From positions 1 through 64,000 of the forward strand of contig JAUIKE010000019.1 of the NCBI GenBank assembly GCA_030430845.1: 64,000 nt of DNA. The letters run 5' to 3'. A program made the translations under genes and the position numbers. The notes below the pieces were generated by a model. The model had not been told where the DNA came from and did not search any database. It saw only the letters and a list, made by a program, of their open reading frames with translations. Numbering within the stretch: position 1 is the stretch's first letter; each line of letters begins with the position of its first letter. The stretch is from Bacteroidia bacterium (lineage in GTDB: Bacteria; Bacteroidota; Bacteroidia; Chitinophagales; Saprospiraceae). Below are positions 1-8,106 of this stretch, one piece after another.

Positions 1-4
1 TGTC

Positions 5-47
5 TTCCCCGAATTTAGCCTTTTTCGGCTGTTTTCGGGGAATTTTT
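5..47 (+). terminator. Intrinsic terminator of a gene left of the window
   Basis: A perfect 9-bp outer stem (5-13 with 34-42) encloses a second 4-bp stem (17-20 with 27-30) and is followed by five Ts at 43-47 on the plus strand. This is the normal shape of a rho-independent terminator. The gene it would serve lies outside the window. Confidence 0.6.
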
Positions 48-61
48 ACCCAAAAATTAAA

Positions 62-84
62 GGCCAACTACCTCGTAGTCAGCC
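62..84 (-). terminator. Probable terminator of the PspC-like gene
   Basis: Positions 62-71 pair with 75-84 in 8 of 10 positions around a 3-nt loop. Read on the minus strand the stem is followed by a T-rich run (complement of 47-61). It lies about 80 bp downstream of the PspC-like stop codon. Confidence 0.4.
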
Positions 85-164
85 TCCTTTGTCTTTTCAG
101 GGACGCCCTAGTTGAATAGCCTTTTTTCTTAAACCCTCTTTAAAAAAATAGGGGGTGACTCATA

Positions 165-380
165 TTACTCCCAGGTCAAATTCTTATTTTTCTTAATGTA
201 TTTTTTTACGTTCAGCCAAAAAGCCACAAACAAATAAAAGATTACGGGGGAGCCTAAGGCTACGAAAGACAGATATATAAAGTACAATCTTACTCTGGCA
301 GAAGCGATGCCCATTTTTTGGCCCAGATAACTGCAAACTCCAAAAAGAGACTTTTCCAATAAGTGCTTCAACTTGCTCAT
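165..380 (-). CDS. PspC-domain family small membrane protein
   Basis: A 71-residue protein with the layout of the PspC domain: a short basic N-terminus, the segment GVCSYLGQKMGI (about residues 14-25) matching the family's GVcgGlA-like motif, an Arg-Leu-rich turn, then one or two hydrophobic stretches (about 32-57) and a Lys-rich tail. PspC proteins sit in the inner membrane and are tied to envelope-stress responses in Proteobacteria. Stand-alone short PspC proteins are common in Bacteroidota and their role there is unclear. No psp partner genes are visible nearby. It stands alone, with a probable terminator downstream. The family call is fairly firm and the function is not. Confidence 0.7.
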   Translation of the reverse strand: MSKLKHLLEKSLFGVCSYLGQKMGIASARVRLYFIYLSFVALGSPVIFYLFVAFWLNVKKYIKKNKNLTWE

Positions 381-612
381 TTTTACGTCATTTTACCATC
401 AGAATATAATGCTAACAATAAAATACGCATTTTGATCAAAGATTGCCAATATTATTAGTCTGTTTTTAAGGCTAGCCCTTTGGCTCCCCCTGTGATTAAA
501 TTTTGTTTGGTGTGGTGTGGTTAATGTTAGCCGCATTCTCCGCTTGTGGCGGATTTAACGGCTGGTGTTGTTTGTGGTTTTTATAAATAAGTGTTGACGT
601 TCAATTAGTAAA

Positions 613-795
613 TTATCTCGATCCGATGCTGTAATTGTATTCCACTTTTTCTGCCTTAGGCTGTCCCTGATTTTTGCAAATGTGATAGGTCCCAAAACAT
701 GCAAAGAGAAAGATGGCTACTAAAAAAATGGTTTCGACCTTCCGAGATCCTTTCTGCTGTGTCTGCAGTGTGTTGTTTTTGTTCAAGTGTTTCAT
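613..795 (-). CDS. Hypothetical small single-pass membrane protein
   Basis: A 60-residue reading frame with a polar, Lys/Gln-rich first 20 residues, one hydrophobic segment at about 22-42 (ETIFLVAIFLFACFGTYHIC) and a polar tail. This gives a plausible type II single-pass topology with the N-terminus in the cytoplasm. I do not recognise a family. It is isolated, in an AT-rich region without other convincing genes, and no promoter fitting the Bacteroidota consensus is seen upstream. It could be a real orphan gene or a chance frame. Confidence 0.4.
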   Translation of the reverse strand: MKHLNKNNTLQTQQKGSRKVETIFLVAIFLFACFGTYHICKNQGQPKAEKVEYNYSIGSR

Positions 796-1410
796 GATTT
801 GTTATTTTAAAGCGGTAACGGTAATTATAAAAGTCACATTTGATGGCGCTTCGTATCGGCAAAAAGATTCCAGTCCAGCTCCGGTGTGTTGGAGTAGGAG
901 AGTAGGCCTTGCCTGAATAACACGAGCTTGTTTTTGGGATGAGCTCTGGATGAAACCTCTCGAAGGAAAGTGTGATACACAAATATTAAAAAAAATAATA
1001 TATTATAAAAATTTTTAATGCTTGTATTTTCACTTTTCTCTTCGCTTCCCAATTACACTTAAATAATGGCAAAGACCGTGCCAAACTGATAAATAGTGTA
1101 CTATGTATATAAAAAATATTGTATTTGTTTATTTTTTATTCACTATTCTAACTTAGTAGGCTAAGTACAGGACAAAACTTATCAACCCTCCCATCGCGCC
1201 CATACGGGCCCGTACTGGGCGCCTTTTATTCCTAAAGGATGCCTTCCCGCGGGTGGATTTCCCTATAGGGGTAGGGCGTGGGTGGGGAATCTTTCACCAG
1301 ATTTTATTTTTTGGCCTGTACTCAACTTAGCAGGATAATCCAGAAAGAAAAAAGGCTGATTTTATCCCGCTCGCTTTGAAATCTTTATTTTGCAGCAAAA
1401 CAATGTTCTT
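796..1410. other. Long intergenic stretch, AT-rich with a GC-rich island
   Basis: No convincing gene is seen. The left part (to about 1150) is strongly AT-rich. From about 1164 to 1322 a GC-rich block is bounded by inverted ends and is listed separately as a possible MITE. A hairpin at about 1196-1222 (7+6 bp with one bulged base) lies inside it and is followed by a short T-rich run. Confidence 0.5.
1164..1322. repeat. Possible MITE-like element with inverted ends
   Basis: The left end AGTACAGGACAAAACTT (1164-1180) and the inverse of the right end (1306-1322) agree at 13 of 17 positions, starting with eight perfect bases. Outside the ends, ACTTAGTAGG (1151-1160) and ACTTAGCAGG (1325-1334) form a 10-bp direct repeat with one mismatch. 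The interior is GC-rich, holds a hairpin and has no gene. The structure fits a small non-autonomous element, but no second copy is seen in the window. Confidence 0.3.
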
Positions 1411-2181
1411 ATGAGATCTATTCCATTTCAGCTATTACTATTTTTCCTTATATATAATGGTGTAAGCATTTCTTCCACCCAAGCCCAGAAAGAACTCTCC
1501 ACCGCCAAAGCCTTGGTCAAGCAAATGCACAAGTTGAACAAAGGGAAGTGGTTCGATTCCTTCACTTTTGTACAACGAACCATTCGTTTTGACGAAAATG
1601 GGCAAACAAGAGACAGCAGCACCTGGTATGAAGCTATCGAATACCCCAAGAACTTCCGCATCGACTATGGGGATCTGAAAAACGGCAATGCCAATATTTT
1701 TAGGAATGACTCTATTTATGCTTTTCGCTCCGGCTCTTTACAGCGAGCCGACCTGAACCCTCAGCAGTTTTTATTGATGAAAGGAGGTCTGTATCATTAT
1801 AAGGTGAAAGAGGTACTGAGCATGTTGGAGGATTATGGCTATGATACCTCTAAATTCAGATCAGATCAGTGGAATGGCCGGCCGGTTTATGTACTGGGGG
1901 CAGAAAAAGGGGATGAGCAGAGCGCTCAATTCTGGATCGATGCGAAGCATTATTATTTGGTGAGAAGGATTTCAAGTACTTCGAATAATAATGTGCTGGA
2001 TGTTCACTACAGTGATCACATCGCCGGCGGCGGTGGATGGGTAGAGCAAACGGTGAAGTTCTATTTAGATGGTCGCTACATTCAGATAGAATATTATGAG
2101 GAAATCGATACGGCCCCTGAACTACCGCATAGCCTTTTTGATCCGAATGCCTTTGGGAAGGCGCATTGGTACAAAAAGTGA
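1411..2181 (+). CDS. LolA-like secreted protein, function unknown
   Basis: A 256-residue protein with an N-terminal signal peptide (hydrophobic stretch about residues 5-18, likely cleavage near TQAQ). The remainder is a beta-rich region with alternating aromatic and polar residues, as in outer-membrane lipoprotein-sorting (LolA/LolB-like) folds: an early helical segment (KALVKQMHKLNKGKW) and a half-barrel with repeated Tyr/Phe strands. Related Bacteroidota proteins are annotated only as hypothetical or LolA-like. I chose the ATG at 1411; the frame can be extended seven codons upstream to a TTG at 1390, which would put polar residues before the signal peptide. It converges with the RiPP export genes. 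Assignment to the fold is inference from pattern, not a match to catalytic residues. Confidence 0.6.
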   Translation: MRSIPFQLLLFFLIYNGVSISSTQAQKELSTAKALVKQMHKLNKGKWFDSFTFVQRTIRFDENGQTRDSSTWYEAIEYPKNFRIDYGDLKNGNANIFRNDSIYAFRSGSLQRADLNPQQFLLMKGGLYHYKVKEVLSMLEDYGYDTSKFRSDQWNGRPVYVLGAEKGDEQSAQFWIDAKHYYLVRRISSTSNNNVLDVHYSDHIAGGGGWVEQTVKFYLDGRYIQIEYYEEIDTAPELPHSLFDPNAFGKAHWYKK

Positions 2182-2201
2182 ACAAGAGACAGCCTCCTTT
2201 T

Positions 2202-3479
2202 TTACTGTGTCATTTTGTAGAAGTGATTAAAGATCCGTCTAAAAAAAGTTTTTTTCTCCAAAATGATCTCTGCCTGACCTTCCAGTTGATTAGTGTAGTT
2301 CAGTTTTTTGCCGTAGGAGGTAATAAAGCCATCCGGAAAACTCACCTTGATTTTATACTCTCCGCCGATGGGAACATTTGTGATAGAGGCTACCTGGCCG
2401 TTGATGATTCCCCAATCCTCGAATGGATATTTCTCTAGTTTAATGCGTACGGTTTGACCTACCTCCAAATCCGCAGTATTGTACTCGGCTATGGAAATCT
2501 TTCCGACGGTTTCATTATTAAAAGGTGTAATGATAAAAACGGGATCCTGGCCGGAGACCATCTGGCCTGCATCCAGGGCTTCGAAATACTCCAGCAGGCC
2601 TTCGGTAGGCGCTTCGATCTGATATTGATGCTCCAGACTATGAACCAGGGAATACAGGTTCAGAACCTCCTCGTCTATTTTGTCCTCCAGGCTTTTAATT
2701 TCCCGTAAATATTCAATTTCGAGGGCGGTCATATTGTTTTTGATCTCTTCAATATCCAGCCGGTTCTGCTCGATTTCTGTTTGTTGATTCCTGACCTCAA
2801 ATTCGGTATTCAGGGCCGGTCGTTGGGCTTCCAGGAACTGCACTTTAGAGATGAGGTTAGAATCATACAGGCTTTGGTCCACCTTAAATTTGGTTTGTTC
2901 GAGCTTCAGGGCAGACTTTTTGCTTTCTAACTCCTGATTCAATAGCTTTTCCAGGTTTTTTCGATAGGCCAGCTGCTCAGCCAGGATCTTTCTTCTTTGA
3001 GCATAATAGGGATCTTGTTTCAGGCTCGCATATTTTTCGATATTCTGTTGGATGCTGAGCAAGATCGTTTCCAGTTCTCCTTCCAGGTGTTCGGTGGGCC
3101 GGCAGGCTTCCATCGCCAGGGTAGGGGCTTGCTGATAGTTTTGTATGGCTGGTAGGGAGGCTTCCACCTTTTTTATTTCTTCCACTTCTATTTCCAGATC
3201 CAGATAAGCCAGGACCTGCTTTTTAGTTACGGGCTTCTTATCCCCCACAAAAAGCTCTCGAATGATCCCATCTATCTCGGGCCTGACCAGCACCGGCGGG
3301 TTCAAAGAGGTAATGGTGATGGTACTTTCTAGTTTATCAGGCACCTGAACGAGCCCGATAACCGAAAAAATTAAAAGTATAAAAACTCCGAGGGCCGAAA
3401 AAGACCTGCGCAGCAGTCCCATTGGAATGGGACCGATGAGATCTTCAAATTTGCTGATTTTTGTATCCTCAAAAGACAT
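2202..3479 (-). CDS. HlyD-type membrane fusion protein of the RiPP exporter
   Basis: A 425-residue periplasmic adaptor. It has a short cytosolic N-terminus, one membrane segment at about residues 26-46, then a beta-barrel/lipoyl half (VRPEIDGIIRELFVGD), a long helical coiled-coil region at about 115-290 rich in Glu, Lys, Leu and Gln, and the returning lipoyl/beta-barrel half (TEGLLEYFEALDAGQMVSGQ). HlyD/bacteriocin-type adaptors join an inner-membrane ABC exporter to an outer-membrane channel. The gene is last in the minus-strand RiPP operon, 24 bp after the C39 exporter, so its job is very likely secretion of the processed peptide. No TolC-like gene is present here, so an outer-membrane partner would have to be encoded elsewhere. 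Confidence 0.85.
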   Translation of the reverse strand: MSFEDTKISKFEDLIGPIPMGLLRRSFSALGVFILLIFSVIGLVQVPDKLESTITITSLNPPVLVRPEIDGIIRELFVGDKKPVTKKQVLAYLDLEIEVEEIKKVEASLPAIQNYQQAPTLAMEACRPTEHLEGELETILLSIQQNIEKYASLKQDPYYAQRRKILAEQLAYRKNLEKLLNQELESKKSALKLEQTKFKVDQSLYDSNLISKVQFLEAQRPALNTEFEVRNQQTEIEQNRLDIEEIKNNMTALEIEYLREIKSLEDKIDEEVLNLYSLVHSLEHQYQIEAPTEGLLEYFEALDAGQMVSGQDPVFIITPFNNETVGKISIAEYNTADLEVGQTVRIKLEKYPFEDWGIINGQVASITNVPIGGEYKIKVSFPDGFITSYGKKLNYTNQLEGQAEIILEKKTFFRRIFNHFYKMTQ

Positions 3480-3503
3480 ATCTTATTTTTAGATCAGTTC
3501 TAC

Positions 3504-5702
3504 TCAAAACAGCTGTTTATTGATCAAACGGTAATAGATTCCTTTCTTATCCAGTAGCTCCTGATGATTCCCCATTTCGGCTACTTTCCCTTTATCCAAA
3601 ACAATGATTCGGTCGGCATTTCGCACGGTACTTAACCTATGAGCGATGATGATCGCTGTTTTTCCCTTAAAAAAGGCATTTAAATTATTGATGATGGCGC
3701 TTTCGTTATTGGCATCGAGAGAACTGGTGGCCTCATCAAAAAAGATGAAGTCAGGGTTTTTATAAACCGCCCGGGCAATAAGGATGCGCTGCTTTTGCCC
3801 CATACTGATACCGACTCCTTCAGAGCCGATCTTGGTATTATATCCCAGAGCCAGGCTGGAGATGAAATCGTGGATCTGGGCTATTTTGGCGGCTTGTATG
3901 AGTCGTTCGCCGTCGATATCTTCCTGCCCAATGGCAATGTTATTGGCAATGGTATCTCCAAAAATAAAACCGTCCTGCATGACGACTCCACACATTTGGC
4001 GCCAGGTGCCGGCTTTGATATTGGCCAGGTTCAGGTCGTTGATGAAAATGTCTCCTTCTTCGGGTTCATAAAACTTGAGCAGGAGTTTCATCAGGGTGGT
4101 TTTTCCACTGCCACTGACGCCGACGATGGCATTCACTTTACCGACCAAAAACTCCAGGTCAATGTCGTCCAGGACGTAAGGTGCTCCTGGCCCGTCGTAT
4201 CTAAATTTAAGATCTTTTACCTTAATATCTCCTCCCTTAAGCAGCTGACTCAGATTTTTATTGCTCAGAAAGTGGTCCTGCGATTCGTCTTCTTCTTTGA
4301 GCGTGTGGATATCATTGAGACGGTTCAGGCTGATGTTGGCGTCCTGGGCGGAACGGATGAAGGTGATCAGTTGGGCAATAGGCCCGTTGAGACTGCCGAT
4401 GATGTAAGAAATAGCAACCATTATACCCAGCGTGATATCTCCTTCGATGACGAGTTTGGCTGCTAAATAGGAGATGAAGATGTTTTTTAACTCATTGATC
4501 GAGATATTGCCGATGTACTGCCACTGCTCAATATTAAGTGACTTCAGGCTGGCTTTGAATAGTTTGGCTTGTACGTTCTCCCACTTCCATTGATAGGGGA
4601 TCTCGGAGTTAGTCAGTTTTAACTCATGAATGCCATCGATGAGTTCATAGATCAGGTTTTGGTTCTTAGCACTGAGGCGAAAGTAGGTATTGTCGATGAT
4701 GCGCCGGGCCCGCATGAAGTATAGGACCCAGAGGACTGCAAGGACACTGCCTGCCAGAAATACCAGAAAAATGAGCTGGCTGTAAATTATCAATACAATC
4801 GAGAAAATGATCAAATTGAGAAAAGAAAAAACGGTTGTCAGCACACTCGAAGTCAGGAAAGATTGTATACGGGAATGGTCATTGAGACGTTGTAGAATAT
4901 CCCCCTTCATACGCTGGTCAAAAAAGCTGAGCGGTAGTTTTAGCAGCTTATAAATAAATTCACTTAGGATGGTCACATTTATTCGGTTGCTGATGTGGAG
5001 CAACAACCAGGTTCGGATGGCATTGATAAAGGTACTGGCAAAGAAGATCAGTAACTGGGAAAATAAAATAAGGTTGACAAAGTTGAGATCCAAATTCTGA
5101 ACCCCTTCATCGATCATAGCTTGTGTGAGAAATGGAATGACCAACTCGAGGCCCGATCCGATCAGCATCCCCAGAAGCAGGTAGGTGAAAAATCTGCGGT
5201 ATCGAAGCAGATACTTAAAAAGGTGTGAAAAAGCTCGTCCCTCTTCCTTTTCTTCGTTTAATTCATTATCGAAAAAGGCTTCTTTGGGATCGAGCAATAA
5301 GGCAATGCCTTCTTCTTTTTCATTGATGAACCAGGATTTTTTCAACTCCTCTTCTGAGATAGTCAGCAGATTGCGGCCGGGGTCCCCGATGAGGTATCTT
5401 TTTCCTTTTATTTTGTACAAGACTACGTAGTGGTTGCTGTTCCAAAAAAGAATAGCAGGTAGCGGTACTTCTTTTTTAAGAACATCCAAGGTGATTTTAA
5501 CACCAATGGTCTTAAAATCCAATTCTTCGGCGGCATGACTCAGGCTCAGGAGGCTGGTACCTTGCCTGTTGAGGTAGGCAATCTTCCTGATTTTACTAAT
5601 AGGAATGTTCTTACCATGGTACTTAGCTACCATTTTCAGGCAAGAGGGACCACAGTCACTTGCGTCTAATTGCTCATAGTATGGATACCTTCTTCTCCTC
5701 AT
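3504..5702 (-). CDS. C39-peptidase ABC transporter (PCAT), leader-cleaving exporter
   Basis: A 732-residue protein with three parts. The N-terminal C39 cysteine peptidase carries Cys17 (DASDCGPSC), His91 (NSNHYVVL) and Asp107 (IGDPG), the full catalytic set. A six-helix ABC membrane domain spans about 150-450. The C-terminal ATPase has Walker A (GVSGSGKTT, near residue 525), a signature reading ISMGQKQR rather than LSGGQ, Walker B (FIFFDEATSSLD) and the H-loop His (IIAHRLS). PCAT proteins cut double-glycine leaders and export the core. The precursor upstream has a fitting Gly-Ala cleavage site, which ties the two together. It lies 9 bp after the SPASM gene and 24 bp before the HlyD gene. All key residues are present, so it should be active. 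Confidence 0.93.
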   Translation of the reverse strand: MRRRRYPYYEQLDASDCGPSCLKMVAKYHGKNIPISKIRKIAYLNRQGTSLLSLSHAAEELDFKTIGVKITLDVLKKEVPLPAILFWNSNHYVVLYKIKGKRYLIGDPGRNLLTISEEELKKSWFINEKEEGIALLLDPKEAFFDNELNEEKEEGRAFSHLFKYLLRYRRFFTYLLLGMLIGSGLELVIPFLTQAMIDEGVQNLDLNFVNLILFSQLLIFFASTFINAIRTWLLLHISNRINVTILSEFIYKLLKLPLSFFDQRMKGDILQRLNDHSRIQSFLTSSVLTTVFSFLNLIIFSIVLIIYSQLIFLVFLAGSVLAVLWVLYFMRARRIIDNTYFRLSAKNQNLIYELIDGIHELKLTNSEIPYQWKWENVQAKLFKASLKSLNIEQWQYIGNISINELKNIFISYLAAKLVIEGDITLGIMVAISYIIGSLNGPIAQLITFIRSAQDANISLNRLNDIHTLKEEDESQDHFLSNKNLSQLLKGGDIKVKDLKFRYDGPGAPYVLDDIDLEFLVGKVNAIVGVSGSGKTTLMKLLLKFYEPEEGDIFINDLNLANIKAGTWRQMCGVVMQDGFIFGDTIANNIAIGQEDIDGERLIQAAKIAQIHDFISSLALGYNTKIGSEGVGISMGQKQRILIARAVYKNPDFIFFDEATSSLDANNESAIINNLNAFFKGKTAIIIAHRLSTVRNADRIIVLDKGKVAEMGNHQELLDKKGIYYRLINKQLF

Positions 5703-5711
5703 GGATCAACT

Positions 5712-6752
5712 TTAATTTTCCCAGGAAGCGGTGTAGGGGTCGTAGCTACATTTGGCCGGTTTAGAATACATATTGTCAGGCTCTTCCAGATAGACCCTAC
5801 AATCGGTGCAAATATGCCGGAATTCACAAACCTGACAAACAGCTATCTGCTCTTTTTTGACGGTCCATAGTTTTTTGAAGTCGGGATGTTCGAGAGCCTG
5901 CCTGAAACTGCTCCGGTCAATATGCCCGTAACTTTTTTGTTGTGAGGGGCAGTTTTTGATATTGCCGAATTGATCAAGGCTGATCTTACGATTCAGGCAG
6001 GTATTATAAAACTGCGACTCCATATAGTGATCGATGTTTGTGCTGAAGTATTCCAGATTGACAATACCACAGTGGGAAGCATCGGTTAATTCGTATTCCA
6101 AAAAAACAATGTCAACAATTTTTTTGATGTAGTCGTTATCAATGACGTAGCTTTTAGGAGCACTGTGAAGTACGATCCCCTTGATCTTTTGAAACTGTAC
6201 GGCCAGATGTTGTAGCTCGATTGGATCCAGCAATTCGTTGTAGGGGAGGAATACTTCAATTTGCTCGATGGTAAGCTCGTGGGTTAGTTGAGCAAGCTGC
6301 CTCAGAAAATCCATGCTGCGTTTTTGGTATACTCTGATCTGCAAGGCTACACACTGCAGTTCATCTAATTCTTTTAAGGCTTTTTCCAGGTTATAGGCAC
6401 CTTCCGGGCCAATGTCTAATATGGCGTTATTGATGGTAGCCGGATATTTCCACTGAGGCTCCAGGGCAGGAAATAGATCCTTGTCGTTGTCATCCGCCAA
6501 AAAAATGTATTCGTTGGAGAATAGAAAATCGAGGTATTCGTCAATTACTTCCTGGTTTTCAACCCCATACGTTTCGTAGAGGTCCGCTATCCGCAAATGT
6601 TCACCGGATGAAAGAATATCGCATAGGTCGTTGGGAATAAAATCAAAGCCTCCTCTGAATCCGTCAATGATCAGGGATCGAACCACTCCTCTAGTGAGGA
6701 AGCAGTTGGCGAATAGCCGGATGTATTTTTGAGATTGTTCTTTATATTTCAT
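5712..6752 (-). CDS. gwsS: Grasp-with-spasm SPASM-domain peptide maturase (GwsS-like)
   Basis: A 346-residue protein. The N-terminus (FANCFLTRGVVRSLIIDGFR) resembles the start of GwsS proteins of the grasp-with-spasm family. The C-terminus is a full seven-cysteine SPASM domain: a Cys, ten residues, Gly, four residues, Cys pair (CLNRK to KNCPS), then CQVCEFRHICTDC (C-x2-C-x5-C-x2-C) and a final Cys near KPAKC. This arrangement binds two auxiliary [4Fe-4S] clusters. No CxxxCxxC radical-SAM motif is present anywhere, so the protein would not be expected to cleave SAM. It overlaps the 90-residue gene upstream by 11 nt and is followed 9 bp later by the exporter. Its reaction is unknown; recognition, redox or scaffold roles are all possible. 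Confidence 0.85.
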   Translation of the reverse strand: MKYKEQSQKYIRLFANCFLTRGVVRSLIIDGFRGGFDFIPNDLCDILSSGEHLRIADLYETYGVENQEVIDEYLDFLFSNEYIFLADDNDKDLFPALEPQWKYPATINNAILDIGPEGAYNLEKALKELDELQCVALQIRVYQKRSMDFLRQLAQLTHELTIEQIEVFLPYNELLDPIELQHLAVQFQKIKGIVLHSAPKSYVIDNDYIKKIVDIVFLEYELTDASHCGIVNLEYFSTNIDHYMESQFYNTCLNRKISLDQFGNIKNCPSQQKSYGHIDRSSFRQALEHPDFKKLWTVKKEQIAVCQVCEFRHICTDCRVYLEEPDNMYSKPAKCSYDPYTASWEN

Positions 6753-7014
6753 CCTGAGACGGAAGGTTTTTTAGTTCTTGGCTAGGGATGAATCTTGATA
6801 TTTTTTTATAAAACGGTACATCAAGAGGATGTTGCCCGGTTTGATATTTTCTTAGAGAAAGCTCCTTGATGTGGACACTATCCTCATGTCGGAATAGCTC
6901 CGGTTGCGTCAGGAAAAATATGGCTTCCAGGGAATCCGGATGCTCTTTTTTTAATTGCTCATATTGCTCGAGTACTTGGGTGAGCATTTTGTTTGGATCT
7001 TGTTCAGTTGTCAT
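6742..7014 (-). CDS. Unrecognised 90-residue protein inside the RiPP operon
   Basis: A small charged, soluble protein without signal peptide or membrane segment. It has a helical N-terminal half (LTQVLEQYEQLKKEHPDSLEAIFFL), a motif-like middle (RHEDSVHIKELSLRKYQTG) and a polar tail ending DEI. I do not recognise a family. The ATG at 7014 lies inside the last codons of the ATP-grasp gene (11-nt overlap), and its own 3' end overlaps the SPASM gene by 11 nt, so it is translationally coupled to both maturases. A TTG at 7017 is one codon upstream. The conserved-looking placement between the two enzymes suggests a maturation role, such as precursor binding or a chaperone. That is inference from position only. 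Confidence 0.75.
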   Translation of the reverse strand: MTTEQDPNKMLTQVLEQYEQLKKEHPDSLEAIFFLTQPELFRHEDSVHIKELSLRKYQTGQHPLDVPFYKKISRFIPSQELKNLPSQDEI

Positions 7015-7966
7015 CAATCAGGTATTTTGCAATTTTTTCTTCCAGGTAATAATTACAGGGTATGGAGGTCATTCCAAATTGGCCTACAGGGTTGACTTCC
7101 AGAAAGACATACCGGCCCTCAGGCGTCATAATGATGTCAAAAGAGCCGGATTGTAGTTGCAGGTGCTGCATGATACTATCCAGCTGTGATTTGACTGATT
7201 GCGGAAGTTGATAGGGAACATTCCGATTTGGTTTGTCCCGGTTGTACCGGCGAAAGTCGACCTTTGTCTGATCGTCATTTTGAGAAAAAATGGCCATCGA
7301 GTAGGTTTGGCCCTCCAGGTAAAATGTTCGGATCTCGTATTTCTTGGGTACCATGGTCTGGAACAGACTTTCTGAGAAATAATCCGGCAGCTGTTCCAGG
7401 TCTTTTGGTGTCAGTGGGATGGTATAGGTAGGAGCCATAATGCCTTTATTGATAAAAAACAGCGGCATATGAATGACCTTTGTAATGACCCTGCCATGTT
7501 GCTTTAAAAAATCCTGGGTATCAGCCTTGGAAGTGGTGATGAGATAATCAGGTACTTCCATACCCGCCAACTCGGCTGCCCGAAGTTGTTCCATCTTATT
7601 GGCACCAAAGGAAGATAGTTGATCGCTGAAGTCCCCCAGTCGTTTTAATTCCAAATTCAGGTAATGAATAAGTTTGTTGCGGTCAGACTTATTCTGCTGG
7701 GCATAGGTTTTGCCCAGCGAGTGCATTTTGTTGTAGGTAATATTTTTGAAAGACCATTTTCCACGTCTGTACCAGTAGGCTGAAATCTTTTGGGTATCAA
7801 TAACACGACCGTCATCTAATTCGAGTAGGATGTGCCCTCCTTTTTGTATCTGCATGCTGCTGATCTTGTCATCATTGACCCGAACAAATGGAGCTCCCAG
7901 ATAACTAAGCCATTTGAGAACATGGGTGGTAGAAAAATCGGTTGCTAAGGATTTGATCAGTATCAT
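7004..7966 (-). CDS. gwsG: ATP-grasp peptide ligase of the grasp-with-spasm RiPP (GwsG-like)
   Basis: A 320-residue ATP-grasp enzyme of the graspetide (MvdC/MvdD-like) type. The pattern is clear: an N-terminal pre-ATP domain, a Lys in the central lobe (VITKVIHMPLFF), the EIRTFYLEG segment, KVDFRRYN, and the C-terminal metal/ATP motif with Glu290 and Asn292 (FLEVNPVGQFG). Such ligases phosphorylate Asp/Glu side chains of a precursor and join them to Ser/Thr or Lys side chains, giving ester or amide rings. The gene lies 140 bp downstream of the precursor gene, past a stem-loop, and starts the maturase part of the operon. The ATG overlaps nothing upstream. Substrate specificity is not readable from sequence. 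Confidence 0.9.
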   Translation of the reverse strand: MILIKSLATDFSTTHVLKWLSYLGAPFVRVNDDKISSMQIQKGGHILLELDDGRVIDTQKISAYWYRRGKWSFKNITYNKMHSLGKTYAQQNKSDRNKLIHYLNLELKRLGDFSDQLSSFGANKMEQLRAAELAGMEVPDYLITTSKADTQDFLKQHGRVITKVIHMPLFFINKGIMAPTYTIPLTPKDLEQLPDYFSESLFQTMVPKKYEIRTFYLEGQTYSMAIFSQNDDQTKVDFRRYNRDKPNRNVPYQLPQSVKSQLDSIMQHLQLQSGSFDIIMTPEGRYVFLEVNPVGQFGMTSIPCNYYLEEKIAKYLIDDN

Positions 7967-8000
7967 ATACTATTTGAAAGCGACGGAAAGTAATAAAATA

Positions 8001-8030
8001 CAGCCATAGAGCAAGCATGATCTATGGCTG
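8001..8030 (-). terminator. Stem-loop between precursor and ligase genes
   Basis: A perfect 10-bp inverted repeat (CAGCCATAGA at 8001-8010 with its complement at 8021-8030) around a 10-nt loop. On the minus strand it is followed by TATTTTATTA. It sits in the 140-bp gap after the precursor stop codon and before the ATP-grasp start. The likely role is partial termination or 3'-end protection, so that the precursor is made in excess over the enzymes. This is inference from position and shape. Confidence 0.6.
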
Positions 8031-8106
8031 AAATTGTGAATGAATGCCAATGCCCAAATTTATATTCACCCGGGCAGGCTTCCATAAGCTTTTCACTCTA
8101 TATTGT

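Noticed and set aside
656-1052. Overlapping open frames on both strands near the small membrane protein
   Set aside because: No family features, low-complexity composition, and mutual overlap; at most the 613-795 frame looks protein-like.
3795-4466. Open frame of 223 codons opposite the C39 exporter gene
   Set aside because: It is antisense to a gene with full catalytic motifs; the composition (many Asp, Val, Gln) is what a reverse-frame shadow gives, and no domain is seen.
7963-8085. 40-residue minus-strand frame between precursor and ATP-grasp genes
   Set aside because: It contains the 10-bp stem-loop and has no leader or core features of a second precursor; its stop overlaps the ligase ATG by chance.
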